Shown: positions 35,797-44,419 of the stretch, in pieces | Position numbering within the stretch: the stretch's first letter is position 1 | Layout: every line of letters starts with the position of its first letter | Assembly (NCBI GenBank): GCA_017471175.1 | Contig: JAFUVS010000005.1 | Location: 1 to 53,305, forward strand | From: Paludibacteraceae bacterium | GTDB taxonomy: Bacteria > Bacteroidota > Bacteroidia > Bacteroidales > Paludibacteraceae | DNA length: 53,305 nt | Direction: 5' to 3' | Notes under the pieces: generated by a model | The model's input: the letters and a program-made list of their open reading frames with translations, nothing else | Database searches by the model: none | What the model was told of the DNA's origin: nothing | Translations under genes and position numbers: made by a program

Positions 35797-36870
35797 TTAC
35801 TTTAGATTGATTTCTATTTGTTTTTCCAACTCTCTTATGCGCTCATCCTGCTCCATAATGCGTCTCTCCTGTTCAATGATATAAAGCGTACATTCTTCCG
35901 CTTTCTGCAAGAGTTGTATCGCCAGTTTGTCCAAGCTGACACCATTCTCTTTCATCTCTGCCGCAGAAGGAATCTCAGGCAGATGTCGATGTTCTTGAAT
36001 ATAACTCTTTACTTCGTCTAACGAGCGTAGTTTGTAATCCTTGTCAAACACAAAGTCCGCCCCCGAAACCGTATTAACCAGTATCTCATCAGCGCGTATC
36101 GTTCCACGTACATCCAATTTACATTGAGGAGTGTTAGTCCCCAAACCAAAATTACTATTGTTGTTTATCCAACTATTGGCATCTGTGCGCAATCGTATCG
36201 TTTCTACTTTTGTGTTCTCATTTAACGCTTCATACATTGATAACTGTGAATACAATTCTCCTTGCGAACTGCCGCCCGGCATAATATCTACTACCGTATG
36301 TGCATAAAAACCGTTTCTCACACCCATTACCAAACGATGACATTCCCATTGCAAGTAGCTATTCGCCATTCCGTCGCGCCAATCAACCGTATGCAAGTAC
36401 ATTTTGCCATTCACATCCAATTTGTACTGCGGATTGGATGTGCCAATACCGAAATTTCCGGGATTGTCAAACCAGCAATTTTGCATCGTGTTCAGACAAA
36501 TCTTCGGGGTTTGTACATTTGGTGCCGTTGCTGTAAAGAGACGTAGCTGACTATAAAGAGGTTCCTGATTGGATCCGCCGGGAAGAATATCCACCATCGT
36601 ATAGGCATTTGTTCCGGCGGGTACGCCCATAATTAGTCTATGTGCTGCCCAATGCAGGTAACTTCTATATTTACTTTCGGAAGCGTCAACCGAATGCAGG
36701 AACATCTTGCCATTTACATCCAACTTATATTGCGGATTGGTTACACCGATACCCACTTTCGTAGAAGTAGGATTAACATAAAGCGAGGATGTTCCGGCAC
36801 TCCAGGTTTGAGCCGAAACGGCAATGCTTGCGACAAGCATTGCAGCGACTAAAATCAGTTTGTTTTTCAT
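35797..36870 (-). CDS. Exported repeat protein with C-terminal coiled coil
   Basis: The 357-residue protein has a signal peptide (MKNKLILVAAMLVASIAVSA). Two full and one partial internal repeats follow, each opening with GIGTSNPQYKLDVNGKM-like sequence (near residues 39, 144 and 247). A domain with DYKLRSLDEVKSYIQEHRHL and a coiled coil (ECTLYIIEQERRIMEQDERI) closes it. Such proteins are common in Bacteroidota and resemble phage-tail-fibre or intramolecular-chaperone-ended surface proteins. ATG 36870 is chosen over the longer frame because the promoter at 36936-36943 lies inside it. It leads the operon. Confidence 0.8.
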   Translation of the reverse strand: MKNKLILVAAMLVASIAVSAQTWSAGTSSLYVNPTSTKVGIGVTNPQYKLDVNGKMFLHSVDASESKYRSYLHWAAHRLIMGVPAGTNAYTMVDILPGGSNQEPLYSQLRLFTATAPNVQTPKICLNTMQNCWFDNPGNFGIGTSNPQYKLDVNGKMYLHTVDWRDGMANSYLQWECHRLVMGVRNGFYAHTVVDIMPGGSSQGELYSQLSMYEALNENTKVETIRLRTDANSWINNNSNFGLGTNTPQCKLDVRGTIRADEILVNTVSGADFVFDKDYKLRSLDEVKSYIQEHRHLPEIPSAAEMKENGVSLDKLAIQLLQKAEECTLYIIEQERRIMEQDERIRELEKQIEINLK

Positions 36871-36935
36871 ATCTGTAAAAGTTTTGATAGTTAATGTAAC
36901 TTTGAAATTGGCAGTATCTTTCTTTTTAGCCGCCG

Positions 36936-36943
36936 CAAAGATA
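36936..36943 (-). promoter_or_regulatory. Promoter of the five-gene surface operon
   Basis: The minus strand reads TATCTTTG followed by CGGCGGC, about 65 bp before the first start codon. Confidence 0.7.
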
Positions 36944-37384
36944 ATAGTAAAATTTTGACATATCCGCAAATCAGGGTTTCAGCGACCTGAAAAAAACCTC
37001 ATAGGGTTATTTGAGATGTAAAAAACGGGCAAAATCAGCAAAAGTACCACTATTGTATATCAAATAGTTATAAATCAAAAATTGACGAAATGACATTTGC
37101 AAATAAAAGTGCGAAAAAAATCCTCATAGGAGGTTTTGTGCGATAAAAGACAGTACAAAAATAGGAATTAACAATATGTATAACAGACAAATGTGCAATG
37201 TTGTGCGGAATGTAACCTATGAGGTTTTGAAAGGTATAAATCGTATTTTTTAGCCTAAAAATCGCTCAAAAATGAGAAATTTTGATAAAAGATGAAGCCG
37301 TATGGCTCTTCTTCCAATAAGATTTGCTACTTTTGCCGCCACAAATATGATAGGTAAGTGATATCCTTTTAGAATATAGGAAAA
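36944..37384. promoter_or_regulatory. Long divergent regulatory region with three AACCTCATAGG sites
   Basis: No gene fits here. AACCTCATAGG lies at 36995-37005, ATCCTCATAGG at 37120-37130 and its reverse complement CCTATGAGGTT at 37216-37226. The second is followed at once by AGGTTTT, giving a partial palindrome. The TPR gene promoter is at the right end. The sites look like operators shared by the divergent units. Confidence 0.55.
37328..37335 (+). promoter_or_regulatory. Promoter of the TPR regulator gene
   Basis: TACTTTTG followed by CCGCC lies 49 bp before the start codon. Confidence 0.7.
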
Positions 37385-39193
37385 ATGAACAAAAAAGAAG
37401 TCTTTAATTCCAACAGACAAAATAGGCACATGCGAGGTTTACGTCGCGTAGGGTTAAGTCTGTTTTATATGTTATTCATTTATGTAATAATTATTTCTGC
37501 AGGATGTGCCAATACCGATATTATGAGGTTTTCAGATGTTTTGAACGAAGCCGAAAACCTAATTTGGCAGAATCTCGACAGCGGTTTGAGTGTATTGAAT
37601 GAGTTACCGTATGAGCAGATGGGTGAAGAGGAACAGGTTCGCTTACAAATGTTGCGGGAATTGGGCAGCCTGCGTGCCTACCAATATACACAGCGCGGCG
37701 AAAGTAGGAGTACCAAGGATTCCGTGATACAAAACATAGTAACCTATTACCGGCAAACCTCTGACGAAGCGAATCTCTGTAAAGCACTTTATACGCTTGG
37801 CACAATCCAATATGTAGAACAAAAAGACCTAATAACTGCCACCCGAACATTAAAAGAGGCGCAATACTATATACCCTATCTTGAGTATGGCAGTCCTTAT
37901 GCGGGTATGATTTACCTTAATCTCGCTTATATGGCGGCGGATGAGCAGTTATACTCCGTGATGCGATCGTATGCCCAGCAAGCCATTCCTTTTTTCAGGC
38001 AAAACGATGATCACTTGCATCTATGTGCCGCATATCGGGACGTGGCGTATGCCGACCTCTATGGTGACGGGCAAAGGGAAACAATGATGCAGTATTTTGA
38101 CAGCGCGATGGCGGAAGCGGGATTGGCGCACAACGACGTGATGATGTATGATATTCTTTTTCATAAAGAGTTGAGCGAAGCACGTCCTGATACTACGCAA
38201 CTGCTGCATTATAGCAAATTGTTGTGCGACAGTTTCGGCATCAAACAGAATGCCGGTAACATAGTAAGTATCTACTTGCAAAAAGGCGAAACGGAAGAAG
38301 CGGAAAAGTACCTCCGCGTCCTGTCATACGATACGTTATCTTCCCAATGGAGTAAAGAGCAATTTATAATGCATCGCAGTCGCCTTTTGTTGTTGAAAGG
38401 AGAGAAAGACTCCGCTTTCCACGAGTTGGAACGGATGTACGGCACGCGGGTAGAGCAACTGACCGCCGACTCACGCAGCCGCGCCTATACGATTTCGCGA
38501 TTGTACGACCTTGAGCGTGAGCAGAGCCGCGTGATGCAGCTGGAAATAGATAAACGACGTTTGCGAGGAGGTATCATAGGAAGTATCGCAGCGATAGTGA
38601 TTGCCATATTGATTTTCGGGTTGGTATATTCATATAGCAGGCAAAAGAATGTCCGTATCGCTCTTCAAGCCGAGATGCAACATACGCTCGACAAGAAAGA
38701 AAAAGAGTATCTTCTCTTTAAGAACGAATCGCTGAAAAAGGAATTGAACGATAAGCGGAAAGCGTTGCAGCACTATTTGTATGCAAGGTTATCGCTGACA
38801 TCGGCTTTGAGTCGATATGTTGAGAAACGCGAAGATGACATCCCTGAGTCGGCGGGTGCAGAGTTACACGAGTTGATGGTGCTGACTGAAAAGGACTGGG
38901 AACAGTTCGATCACGACTACAATGAAGCAAGCAACAACTTTATGGCGCGTAAACATAAGCAGCATCCGCGACTAACGACTCGCGACCTGCGTTACATAGC
39001 CCTGTATAGTTTAGGATTTGACAACATTGATATATGTCTGCTGTTTGATATCGGCAAGCCCGCAGGATGGAATATCAAAACGAACTTGCCCTATCGTCTT
39101 TCAGAAAAAGATCAGGAGATAGAAGACATCTTGAACAGCAAACCGCGAAGAAGCGAATTCCGCGAGAAAAGAAAGAAACAAAAAACGTATTGA
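37385..39193 (+). CDS. Membrane-anchored TPR protein with LuxR-like C-terminus, putative regulator
   Basis: The 602-residue protein begins with a hydrophobic segment ending IIISAGC (residues 26-40, lipobox-like). A TPR-type helical-repeat region (about 45-380) follows, then one strong membrane helix (GGIIGSIAAIVIAILIFGLV, about 400-420), a coiled coil (DKKEKEYLLFKNESLKKELN) and a C-terminal block LTTRDLRYIALYSLGFDNID, whose spacing resembles a LuxR helix-turn-helix. This architecture is a known Bacteroidota type of putative membrane-bound regulator. It is divergent from the surface operon, so control of that operon is a natural inference. DNA binding is unproven. Confidence 0.75.
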   Translation: MNKKEVFNSNRQNRHMRGLRRVGLSLFYMLFIYVIIISAGCANTDIMRFSDVLNEAENLIWQNLDSGLSVLNELPYEQMGEEEQVRLQMLRELGSLRAYQYTQRGESRSTKDSVIQNIVTYYRQTSDEANLCKALYTLGTIQYVEQKDLITATRTLKEAQYYIPYLEYGSPYAGMIYLNLAYMAADEQLYSVMRSYAQQAIPFFRQNDDHLHLCAAYRDVAYADLYGDGQRETMMQYFDSAMAEAGLAHNDVMMYDILFHKELSEARPDTTQLLHYSKLLCDSFGIKQNAGNIVSIYLQKGETEEAEKYLRVLSYDTLSSQWSKEQFIMHRSRLLLLKGEKDSAFHELERMYGTRVEQLTADSRSRAYTISRLYDLEREQSRVMQLEIDKRRLRGGIIGSIAAIVIAILIFGLVYSYSRQKNVRIALQAEMQHTLDKKEKEYLLFKNESLKKELNDKRKALQHYLYARLSLTSALSRYVEKREDDIPESAGAELHELMVLTEKDWEQFDHDYNEASNNFMARKHKQHPRLTTRDLRYIALYSLGFDNIDICLLFDIGKPAGWNIKTNLPYRLSEKDQEIEDILNSKPRRSEFREKRKKQKTY

Positions 39194-39216
39194 CACGCAA
39201 TGTCAATACGTTTTTT
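39181..39216. terminator. Bidirectional terminator overlapping the TPR stop codon
   Basis: AACGTATTGACA (39184-39195) pairs with TGTCAATACGTT (39201-39212) around CGCAA, flanked by A-runs on the left and T-runs on the right, so it can serve both this gene and the converging dipeptidase gene. The TGA stop (39191-39193) lies inside the stem. Confidence 0.88.
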
Positions 39217-39253
39217 GTTGTACGGAATTAGGTTTGCTGCTGATAAAAACCTA

Positions 39254-40624
39254 TCAAATTCGGCCGATTGCTGCAAATCGTTGGTAGAATTCGGTGACGG
39301 CAACGACACCTTTCTCCCATACCTCTAAGTCCATTGACTCGTTGGGCGAATGGATAGCGTTCTGCTCCAAGCCGAAGCCCATCAGAATCGTCTTCTGCCC
39401 CAAGATGCGCTCGAAGTCCGATATGATAGGGATACTGCCTCCACGGCGTGCCGCCAATGGACGCTTGCCAAAGGCTACTTGGAATCCTTCTTCAGCAGCC
39501 TTGTAAGCAGGAATATCAATGGGGCAAACATAGCCTTGTCCGCCGTGCATCGGAGTCACTTTGACCCGCACGCCCTTCGGGGCAATCGAAGCAATATAGT
39601 CGATGAAAGCCTGCGAGATCTTCTCGTGGTCCTGGTTGGCAACGAGACGGCAACTGACTTTGGCGTAGGCTTTGGCGGGTAAAACGGTCTTGCTGCCTTC
39701 GCCCGTGTAGCCGCCCCAGATGCCGCAGATGTCGAACGACGGACGGCACGAGTTGCGCTCCAACGTAGAGTAACCCTCTTCACCCACCGTTTCGGGCACG
39801 TCAATGGCACGTGCGTATGCCTCCTCAGAGAACGGAATCTGCGCAATCATTTTCCGCTCTTCTTCGGGGATGGGCAGTACATCATCGTAGAAATGGGGAA
39901 TGGTGATGCGTCCTTTTTCGTCCACCACCTTCGCCAACATCTCGCACAAGGCATTGATAGGGTTTTTCACGGCACCGCCGAAGTGACCGGAATGGAGGTC
40001 GCGATTAGGACCTTGCACCTCTATCTCCCAATATGCCAACCCACGCAATCCCGTAGTAATGGACGGCGTGTCTTTGCCTATCATCGATGTATCGCTCACA
40101 AGGATGATGTCGCTCTTGAGCAAGTCCTTGTGTTTGGTAATAAAAGCTGACAGGGACGGGCTGCCAATCTCTTCTTCGCCCTCGAAGATGAACTTGACGT
40201 TGCACTGCATCAGGTCATTTTTGACAAGGTACTCGAACGCCTTGGCTTGAATCATAGCTTGCCCTTTGTCGTCATCCGCACCGCGCGCATAGAGCCTGCC
40301 ATCGCGTACTTCGGGTTCCCACGGATTGCTTTTCCACAATTCTAACGGCTCTACGGGCATCACATCGTAATGCGCATAGACAAGCACTGTCGGGGCGGTG
40401 TCGCTTTTCTTATAATGCGCATAAACAAACGGATTGCCGTCGCTCGGCATCACTTGTGCTTCGTGGGCACCGGCAGCCAATAGCAATTCACGCCATCGCT
40501 CCGCACAACGCACCATATCGGCTTTGTGTTCGGGTTGGCAACTGACGGAAGGAATGCGAATCAGGCTCGCCCATTCCGCTTGAAAACGCTCGCGATTAGC
40601 GGCGATGTAGTCTTGGATAGTCAT
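39254..40624 (-). CDS. M20 family dipeptidase
   Basis: The 456-residue protein has the M20 metal ligands in VLVYAHYDVMPVEP (His and following Asp), LYARGADDDKGQ (Asp bridging), KFIFEGEEEIGSPS (catalytic and metal Glu) and DTSMIGKDTPSITTGLRG. A dimerisation domain carrying DLHSGHFGGAVKNPINAL is inserted. It is a cytosolic zinc dipeptidase of the carnosinase/PepV-like branch. Length is normal for the family. Confidence 0.93.
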   Translation of the reverse strand: MTIQDYIAANRERFQAEWASLIRIPSVSCQPEHKADMVRCAERWRELLLAAGAHEAQVMPSDGNPFVYAHYKKSDTAPTVLVYAHYDVMPVEPLELWKSNPWEPEVRDGRLYARGADDDKGQAMIQAKAFEYLVKNDLMQCNVKFIFEGEEEIGSPSLSAFITKHKDLLKSDIILVSDTSMIGKDTPSITTGLRGLAYWEIEVQGPNRDLHSGHFGGAVKNPINALCEMLAKVVDEKGRITIPHFYDDVLPIPEEERKMIAQIPFSEEAYARAIDVPETVGEEGYSTLERNSCRPSFDICGIWGGYTGEGSKTVLPAKAYAKVSCRLVANQDHEKISQAFIDYIASIAPKGVRVKVTPMHGGQGYVCPIDIPAYKAAEEGFQVAFGKRPLAARRGGSIPIISDFERILGQKTILMGFGLEQNAIHSPNESMDLEVWEKGVVAVTEFYQRFAAIGRI

Positions 40625-40637
40625 ATTAGTTGATAGT

Positions 40638-40682
40638 TTAGAGTTGAAAGTTGAAAGAAGTTATAGCTTAGAGTTGAAAGTT
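40638..40682. repeat. Two TTAGAGTTGAAAGTT direct repeats
   Basis: Exact copies at 40638-40652 and 40668-40682, 30 bp apart; a looser relative is between pgk and the DUF3127 gene (14578-14630). Such runs are common spacer sequence in Bacteroidota and no function is claimed. Confidence 0.6.
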
Positions 40683-42018
40683 AAGCGTGCAAGGATATTC
40701 TCGCTTGGAGTTCCCATGTGCGGAGACGGTCTTTGTAGAGATTGTTGCGGTTCATCGCCTCGATGTCGCAGTTGGCATCGGAGTTGTCGTCCCAACGGCG
40801 ACAATTATAGACCACGTCCCAGATGCGTGACAGCTTGTATTCGCGCGTCAGACGAAGCCCTACCGCATAGTCCTCGCCGTACTTGGTAGTCGGGAAATGA
40901 ATCGTCCGAAGCAAGGGAGCAAGGAATCCTCTCGGTGCGCCCAATCCGTTAATGCGCAAGGCATTGTTGCGTCCGTTCTCTTCGGTCCATTCGGCGTGGT
41001 CAATCTTGCCGGGAGGCAACGGATGACCTTCTATATCAGTCAGTTGGTACGAACCGACCACCATCGCGCAATGTTCCTTCTCGAAGCAGTCAATAAATCG
41101 CTGTACTGTCGTTTCATCGTAGTAGGTATCGTCCGAGTCCAACTGGATAGCATAACGCCCGCACAGAGGATGCTCCAATGCGGCGTTCCAGTTCCCGCCT
41201 ATCGCGTGCCAAGTCTTGTCTTGTGCTATATAGACAAGGTTGGAGTGAGAGGCAGCCAATTCGCGTATGATGTCAGCCGTGCCATCCGTTGAGTTGTCAT
41301 CCACTACGATGACATTGTACGTATAAGGTGCGCTCACCACTTGATTCAGTGCCGAGAGAATCGCTTCGCGGATGGTGCGGACACGGTTCTTGCATGGAAT
41401 CACCACGCTGGCTGTTACCGCCGTTTCAGCAGCAAAATACGATTCTACGGACTTATACTGCATCGGCTGAAGATAGGCACCCACCGCCTTCAGATGTTCG
41501 GTGACGCACTGCTCCATCTCTATCTGTACGGCGCGGTTGGCGGGATTCACATAGTCGAAGAGTTTCTCGCCCGACTTGCGCAGATCTTCTTCCTGTTCGT
41601 AATAGAGCAGTTCGGGGATGTGTATCAACTCCCCCATCCGGCTCAAACGCAGCCGTAAGTCGTACCAGCCTGCATATTGGTATTCACTCTTCATCTCGCT
41701 GACGGCTTGGCGAACTGCTTCCGTGCGGCAGAGAATGACACTGCCGAAGTCGAAGTCATCGCGGAGTGCACCTTGCTGGTAGTCTATGACGGGGGCGGGG
41801 ATAGGTTGTTCACTGCCGCTTTCTATGCGGAAGTGGTCGGCATACGCCATCACGCCGCCGGATGCGTTGAGGATATGCTGCATACGTTCCTGTGCAAAGT
41901 GTACCCAACGGATGTCGGGCTTCAAGTAAAGGAAGAAGAAACGCTCGTTTGCTTCGTTAGCAATGTGCCGAATGGCTTCGGTGGAGCACAGACGACCCTG
42001 AAGAGAAAAGACTTGCAT
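40681..42018 (-). CDS. Family 2 glycosyltransferase with an extra N-terminal half domain
   Basis: The 445-residue protein contains a complete GT-A domain in its second half: ASVVIPCKNRVRTIREAILS (about 204-223), VIVVDDNSTDGTADI, the metal-binding QLDSDDTYYD and GEDYAVGLRLTREY. Residues 1-190 look like the acceptor half of a second GT2 domain (FGSVILCRTEAVRQAVSEMK, YAGWYDLRLRLSRMGELIHI) without its nucleotide-binding half. It probably builds a surface polysaccharide; donor and acceptor cannot be read. A promoter is present and the gene is divergent from the SpoIID-type gene. Confidence 0.82.
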   Translation of the reverse strand: MQVFSLQGRLCSTEAIRHIANEANERFFFLYLKPDIRWVHFAQERMQHILNASGGVMAYADHFRIESGSEQPIPAPVIDYQQGALRDDFDFGSVILCRTEAVRQAVSEMKSEYQYAGWYDLRLRLSRMGELIHIPELLYYEQEEDLRKSGEKLFDYVNPANRAVQIEMEQCVTEHLKAVGAYLQPMQYKSVESYFAAETAVTASVVIPCKNRVRTIREAILSALNQVVSAPYTYNVIVVDDNSTDGTADIIRELAASHSNLVYIAQDKTWHAIGGNWNAALEHPLCGRYAIQLDSDDTYYDETTVQRFIDCFEKEHCAMVVGSYQLTDIEGHPLPPGKIDHAEWTEENGRNNALRINGLGAPRGFLAPLLRTIHFPTTKYGEDYAVGLRLTREYKLSRIWDVVYNCRRWDDNSDANCDIEAMNRNNLYKDRLRTWELQARISLHA

Positions 42019-42041
42019 AATGTACAGAAATTTATTTTGCG

Positions 42042-42049
42042 CAAAATTA
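42042..42049 (-). promoter_or_regulatory. Promoter of the glycosyltransferase gene
   Basis: TAATTTTG on the minus strand, followed by CGCAAAA, lies 23 bp before the start codon. Confidence 0.6.
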
Positions 42050-42081
42050 CGTCAAAAGTTGGTTACTGACAAATTCTGTGT

Positions 42082-42089
42082 TACTTTTG
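42082..42089 (+). promoter_or_regulatory. Promoter that overlaps the start of the SpoIID-type gene
   Basis: TACTTTTG followed by CCGCAAT ends only 7 bp before the ATG at 42097, so the transcript would have almost no leader. Confidence 0.65.
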
Positions 42090-42096
42090 CCGCAAT

Positions 42097-43197
42097 ATGA
42101 ATCTGCGAATAGGTATTCTTACAGCTCCGCAAATCCGTTGGGAGAGGAGCAGCCGCAACGGCAAACCCACTTTTATTCTTCACGATGTGCGCATCGGAAT
42201 CGGTTTTCATTGGGATCGAAGGCAGACGCAAGAATTTGCCGGCGAACTCTCTATTCTCCGCAACCCGAACGGCACGCAGACTGCCATCAATACGATTGAC
42301 ATGGAGGACTATATTACTTCCGTTATTTCTTCGGAGATGTCGGCTCACAGTCCTCTCGAACTGCTTAAGGCTCACGCTGTTATTTCTCGCTCGTGGGCTG
42401 TCAGACAATGTATGAACAACCGTAGTCAGTCTTCTTCCAATCCATCGGCAGCGATGGGTACGAGTGCTTTTGAGTCGGGCGGACATATCGGTTTTGACCT
42501 TTGTGCCGACGACCACTGCCAGCGGTATGAGGGCCTTCGGTCGGTTCACCCGCGCGCCGAAGAGGCTGTAGAGGCAACACGCGGACAGGTACTCACCTAT
42601 GATGGTGAAATTTGCGATACGCGTTTCTACAAGTGTTGCGGCGGCAAGACGGAAATCTTCTCCACCTGCTGGGAGAACAAGAACGTGCCTTATCTTCAGT
42701 CGGTTGAATGTCCCTATTGCGGCCGTGCGGCAGAACGCTTGCAGCGCGGAGAACAGGTCATCCTTGATTGCTTGCAGGCGTATGACAGCGAGACGCTTGA
42801 TTGCCACGACTGGCAGGTTACTTATACCGCTCAAGAGTTGCAAGCCATACTGCTTGAAAAAACAGGAATAGACTTTGGTACTATCCGCTCGCTTCGTCCG
42901 ATTGAACGGGGGGCTTCGGGTCGAATCAGCCTACTGGAAATAGTGGGCGATAAGCGCACGGAGCGAATCGGCAAGGAATTGAAAATCCGTCGCGCATTAA
43001 GTCGTACTTGTCTCTATTCTTCGTGGTTTGATGTGGAGAAAAGAGAAGATGTTTTCATTCTCAACGGACACGGATGGGGGCACGGAGTAGGATTGTGCCA
43101 ATTAGGTGCCGCCGAGATGGCATTAGAGGGAGCTACTTGCAGAGAGATTCTGTGTTATTATTACCCGGGGGCTGAGATTGCTAACAGGATAGCATGA
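42097..43197 (+). CDS. SpoIID/LytB-domain protein
   Basis: The 366-residue protein has the SpoIID domain: MEDYITSVISSEMSAHSPLE (about 69-88), LLKAHAVISRSWAVRQCM, DGEICDTRFYKCCGGKTEIF and the C-terminal NGHGWGHGVGLCQLGAAEMA. In spore formers SpoIID is a lytic transglycosylase that cuts peptidoglycan stripped of stem peptides; in Bacteroidota the role is unclear. No signal peptide is visible at this start, which is odd for a wall enzyme. The ATG sits right at the expected transcription start. Confidence 0.88.
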   Translation: MNLRIGILTAPQIRWERSSRNGKPTFILHDVRIGIGFHWDRRQTQEFAGELSILRNPNGTQTAINTIDMEDYITSVISSEMSAHSPLELLKAHAVISRSWAVRQCMNNRSQSSSNPSAAMGTSAFESGGHIGFDLCADDHCQRYEGLRSVHPRAEEAVEATRGQVLTYDGEICDTRFYKCCGGKTEIFSTCWENKNVPYLQSVECPYCGRAAERLQRGEQVILDCLQAYDSETLDCHDWQVTYTAQELQAILLEKTGIDFGTIRSLRPIERGASGRISLLEIVGDKRTERIGKELKIRRALSRTCLYSSWFDVEKREDVFILNGHGWGHGVGLCQLGAAEMALEGATCREILCYYYPGAEIANRIA

Positions 43198-43236
43198 GGT
43201 ATATTCGGGCAGGATTGGCAATACGAAAACTATCTT

Positions 43237-43244
43237 TACTTTTG
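43237..43244 (+). promoter_or_regulatory. Promoter of the fucosidase gene
   Basis: TACTTTTG lies 14 bp before the start codon, giving a leader of roughly 8 nt. Confidence 0.6.
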
Positions 43245-43258
43245 AAAACTTACCTAAT

Positions 43259-44305
43259 ATGAAAAGAATGCGTTATTGTTTTAGTTTCCTGTTAGCGGTA
43301 GCGATGATGCCGATATTCGCTGACAGTAGTGCGAAGAATCATTATGTCCCGTCCGAATCTAATTTGGCGGCGCGGGAGGCTTTCCGCGAAGCAGGGTTCG
43401 GTATTTTTCTGCATTGGGGCATCTACTCGATGGCGGGTCGCGGCGAGTGGATGATGAACAACGACAAGGTGAATCGCGAAGAGTATGCCAAGTTGGCAGG
43501 CGGATTCTATCCCGCATCGTTCAATGCCCGCGAATGGGTCAGACTGTTTAAGCAGGCGGGAGCCAAGTACATCTGTTTCACCGCCCGTCACCACGATGGT
43601 TTTTCAATGTTTGCCACCGAACAAACCGAATATGACATTATGGATGCTACGCCTTTCAAACGCGACATAGTAGGAGAATTAGCAGAAGCGTGCCGCGAAG
43701 AGGGACTAAAACTGCACCTGTACTACTCACTGGTGGACTGGTACAGAGAAGACTATCCGATGGGGGAACGCACGGGACTTGACAACGGCAAGGACCCGTC
43801 AAAAGGCGACTACAACCATTACTTTGAGTTTATGAAAGCACAACTGACCGAACTGCTGACGAATTACGGGGAGATTGGATGTATATGGATGGACGGATTG
43901 TGGAATCAGAAACCCGACTTCGATTGGCGACTCAGGGAACTGTACGACCATATCCATTCTATCCAACCGGCTTGCCTGATAGCCAATAACCATCACCAGA
44001 GTGCGAAGGAGGGGGAGGATATACAATGCTTCGAGCGGGACGTGCCCGGTGAAAATAAGTCAGGGTATATATCGGGTGAGATTGAGGTGAGTGAGCAGTT
44101 GCCGTTGGAGACTTGTCAGACTATGAATAGGACGTGGGGGTATAGTCTTACGGATCAAAACTACAAGTCCGTAGAGGAGATTCGCGCTCTACTCGAAGCC
44201 ACGCGTGCCAAAGGAGCCAATCTGCTATTGAATATAGGTCCGATGCCGTCAGGTCTGCTTCCCGATAAGGCGGTAAACATTCTTAAAACGCTACAGACAA
44301 AATAA
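43259..44305 (+). CDS. GH29 alpha-L-fucosidase, exported
   Basis: The 348-residue protein has a signal peptide (about 1-21) and the GH29 barrel: FGIFLHWGIYSMAGRGEWMM, YICFTARHHDGFSMF, and the nucleophile Asp212 in EIGCIWMDGLWNQ. The end NLLLNIGPMPSGLLPDKAV is typical of the family. It removes alpha-linked fucose from glycans such as host mucins or plant polymers, probably in the periplasm. It lacks the C-terminal beta-sandwich of longer GH29 enzymes. No SusC/SusD genes are nearby, so it is not in a visible polysaccharide utilisation locus. Confidence 0.92.
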   Translation: MKRMRYCFSFLLAVAMMPIFADSSAKNHYVPSESNLAAREAFREAGFGIFLHWGIYSMAGRGEWMMNNDKVNREEYAKLAGGFYPASFNAREWVRLFKQAGAKYICFTARHHDGFSMFATEQTEYDIMDATPFKRDIVGELAEACREEGLKLHLYYSLVDWYREDYPMGERTGLDNGKDPSKGDYNHYFEFMKAQLTELLTNYGEIGCIWMDGLWNQKPDFDWRLRELYDHIHSIQPACLIANNHHQSAKEGEDIQCFERDVPGENKSGYISGEIEVSEQLPLETCQTMNRTWGYSLTDQNYKSVEEIRALLEATRAKGANLLLNIGPMPSGLLPDKAVNILKTLQTK

Positions 44306-44341
44306 TTTGCTCTTTTTTTTGACCTGTCGCAAAAAAGATTG

Positions 44342-44349
44342 TAACTTTG
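44342..44349 (+). promoter_or_regulatory. Promoter of the dnaN operon
   Basis: TAACTTTG followed by CGCGG lies 70 bp before the dnaN start codon. Confidence 0.7.
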
Positions 44350-44419
44350 CGCGGTTTTGCGTAGGCACTGCGCAACACATTATCACCAAATGCCATTAAC
44401 TTAATACTTATTATAGACT

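Noticed and set aside
40638-40682. TTAGAGTTGAAAGTT repeats considered as operators
   Set aside because: They lie between a stop codon and the next start on the same strand, and similar runs occur elsewhere as ordinary spacer.
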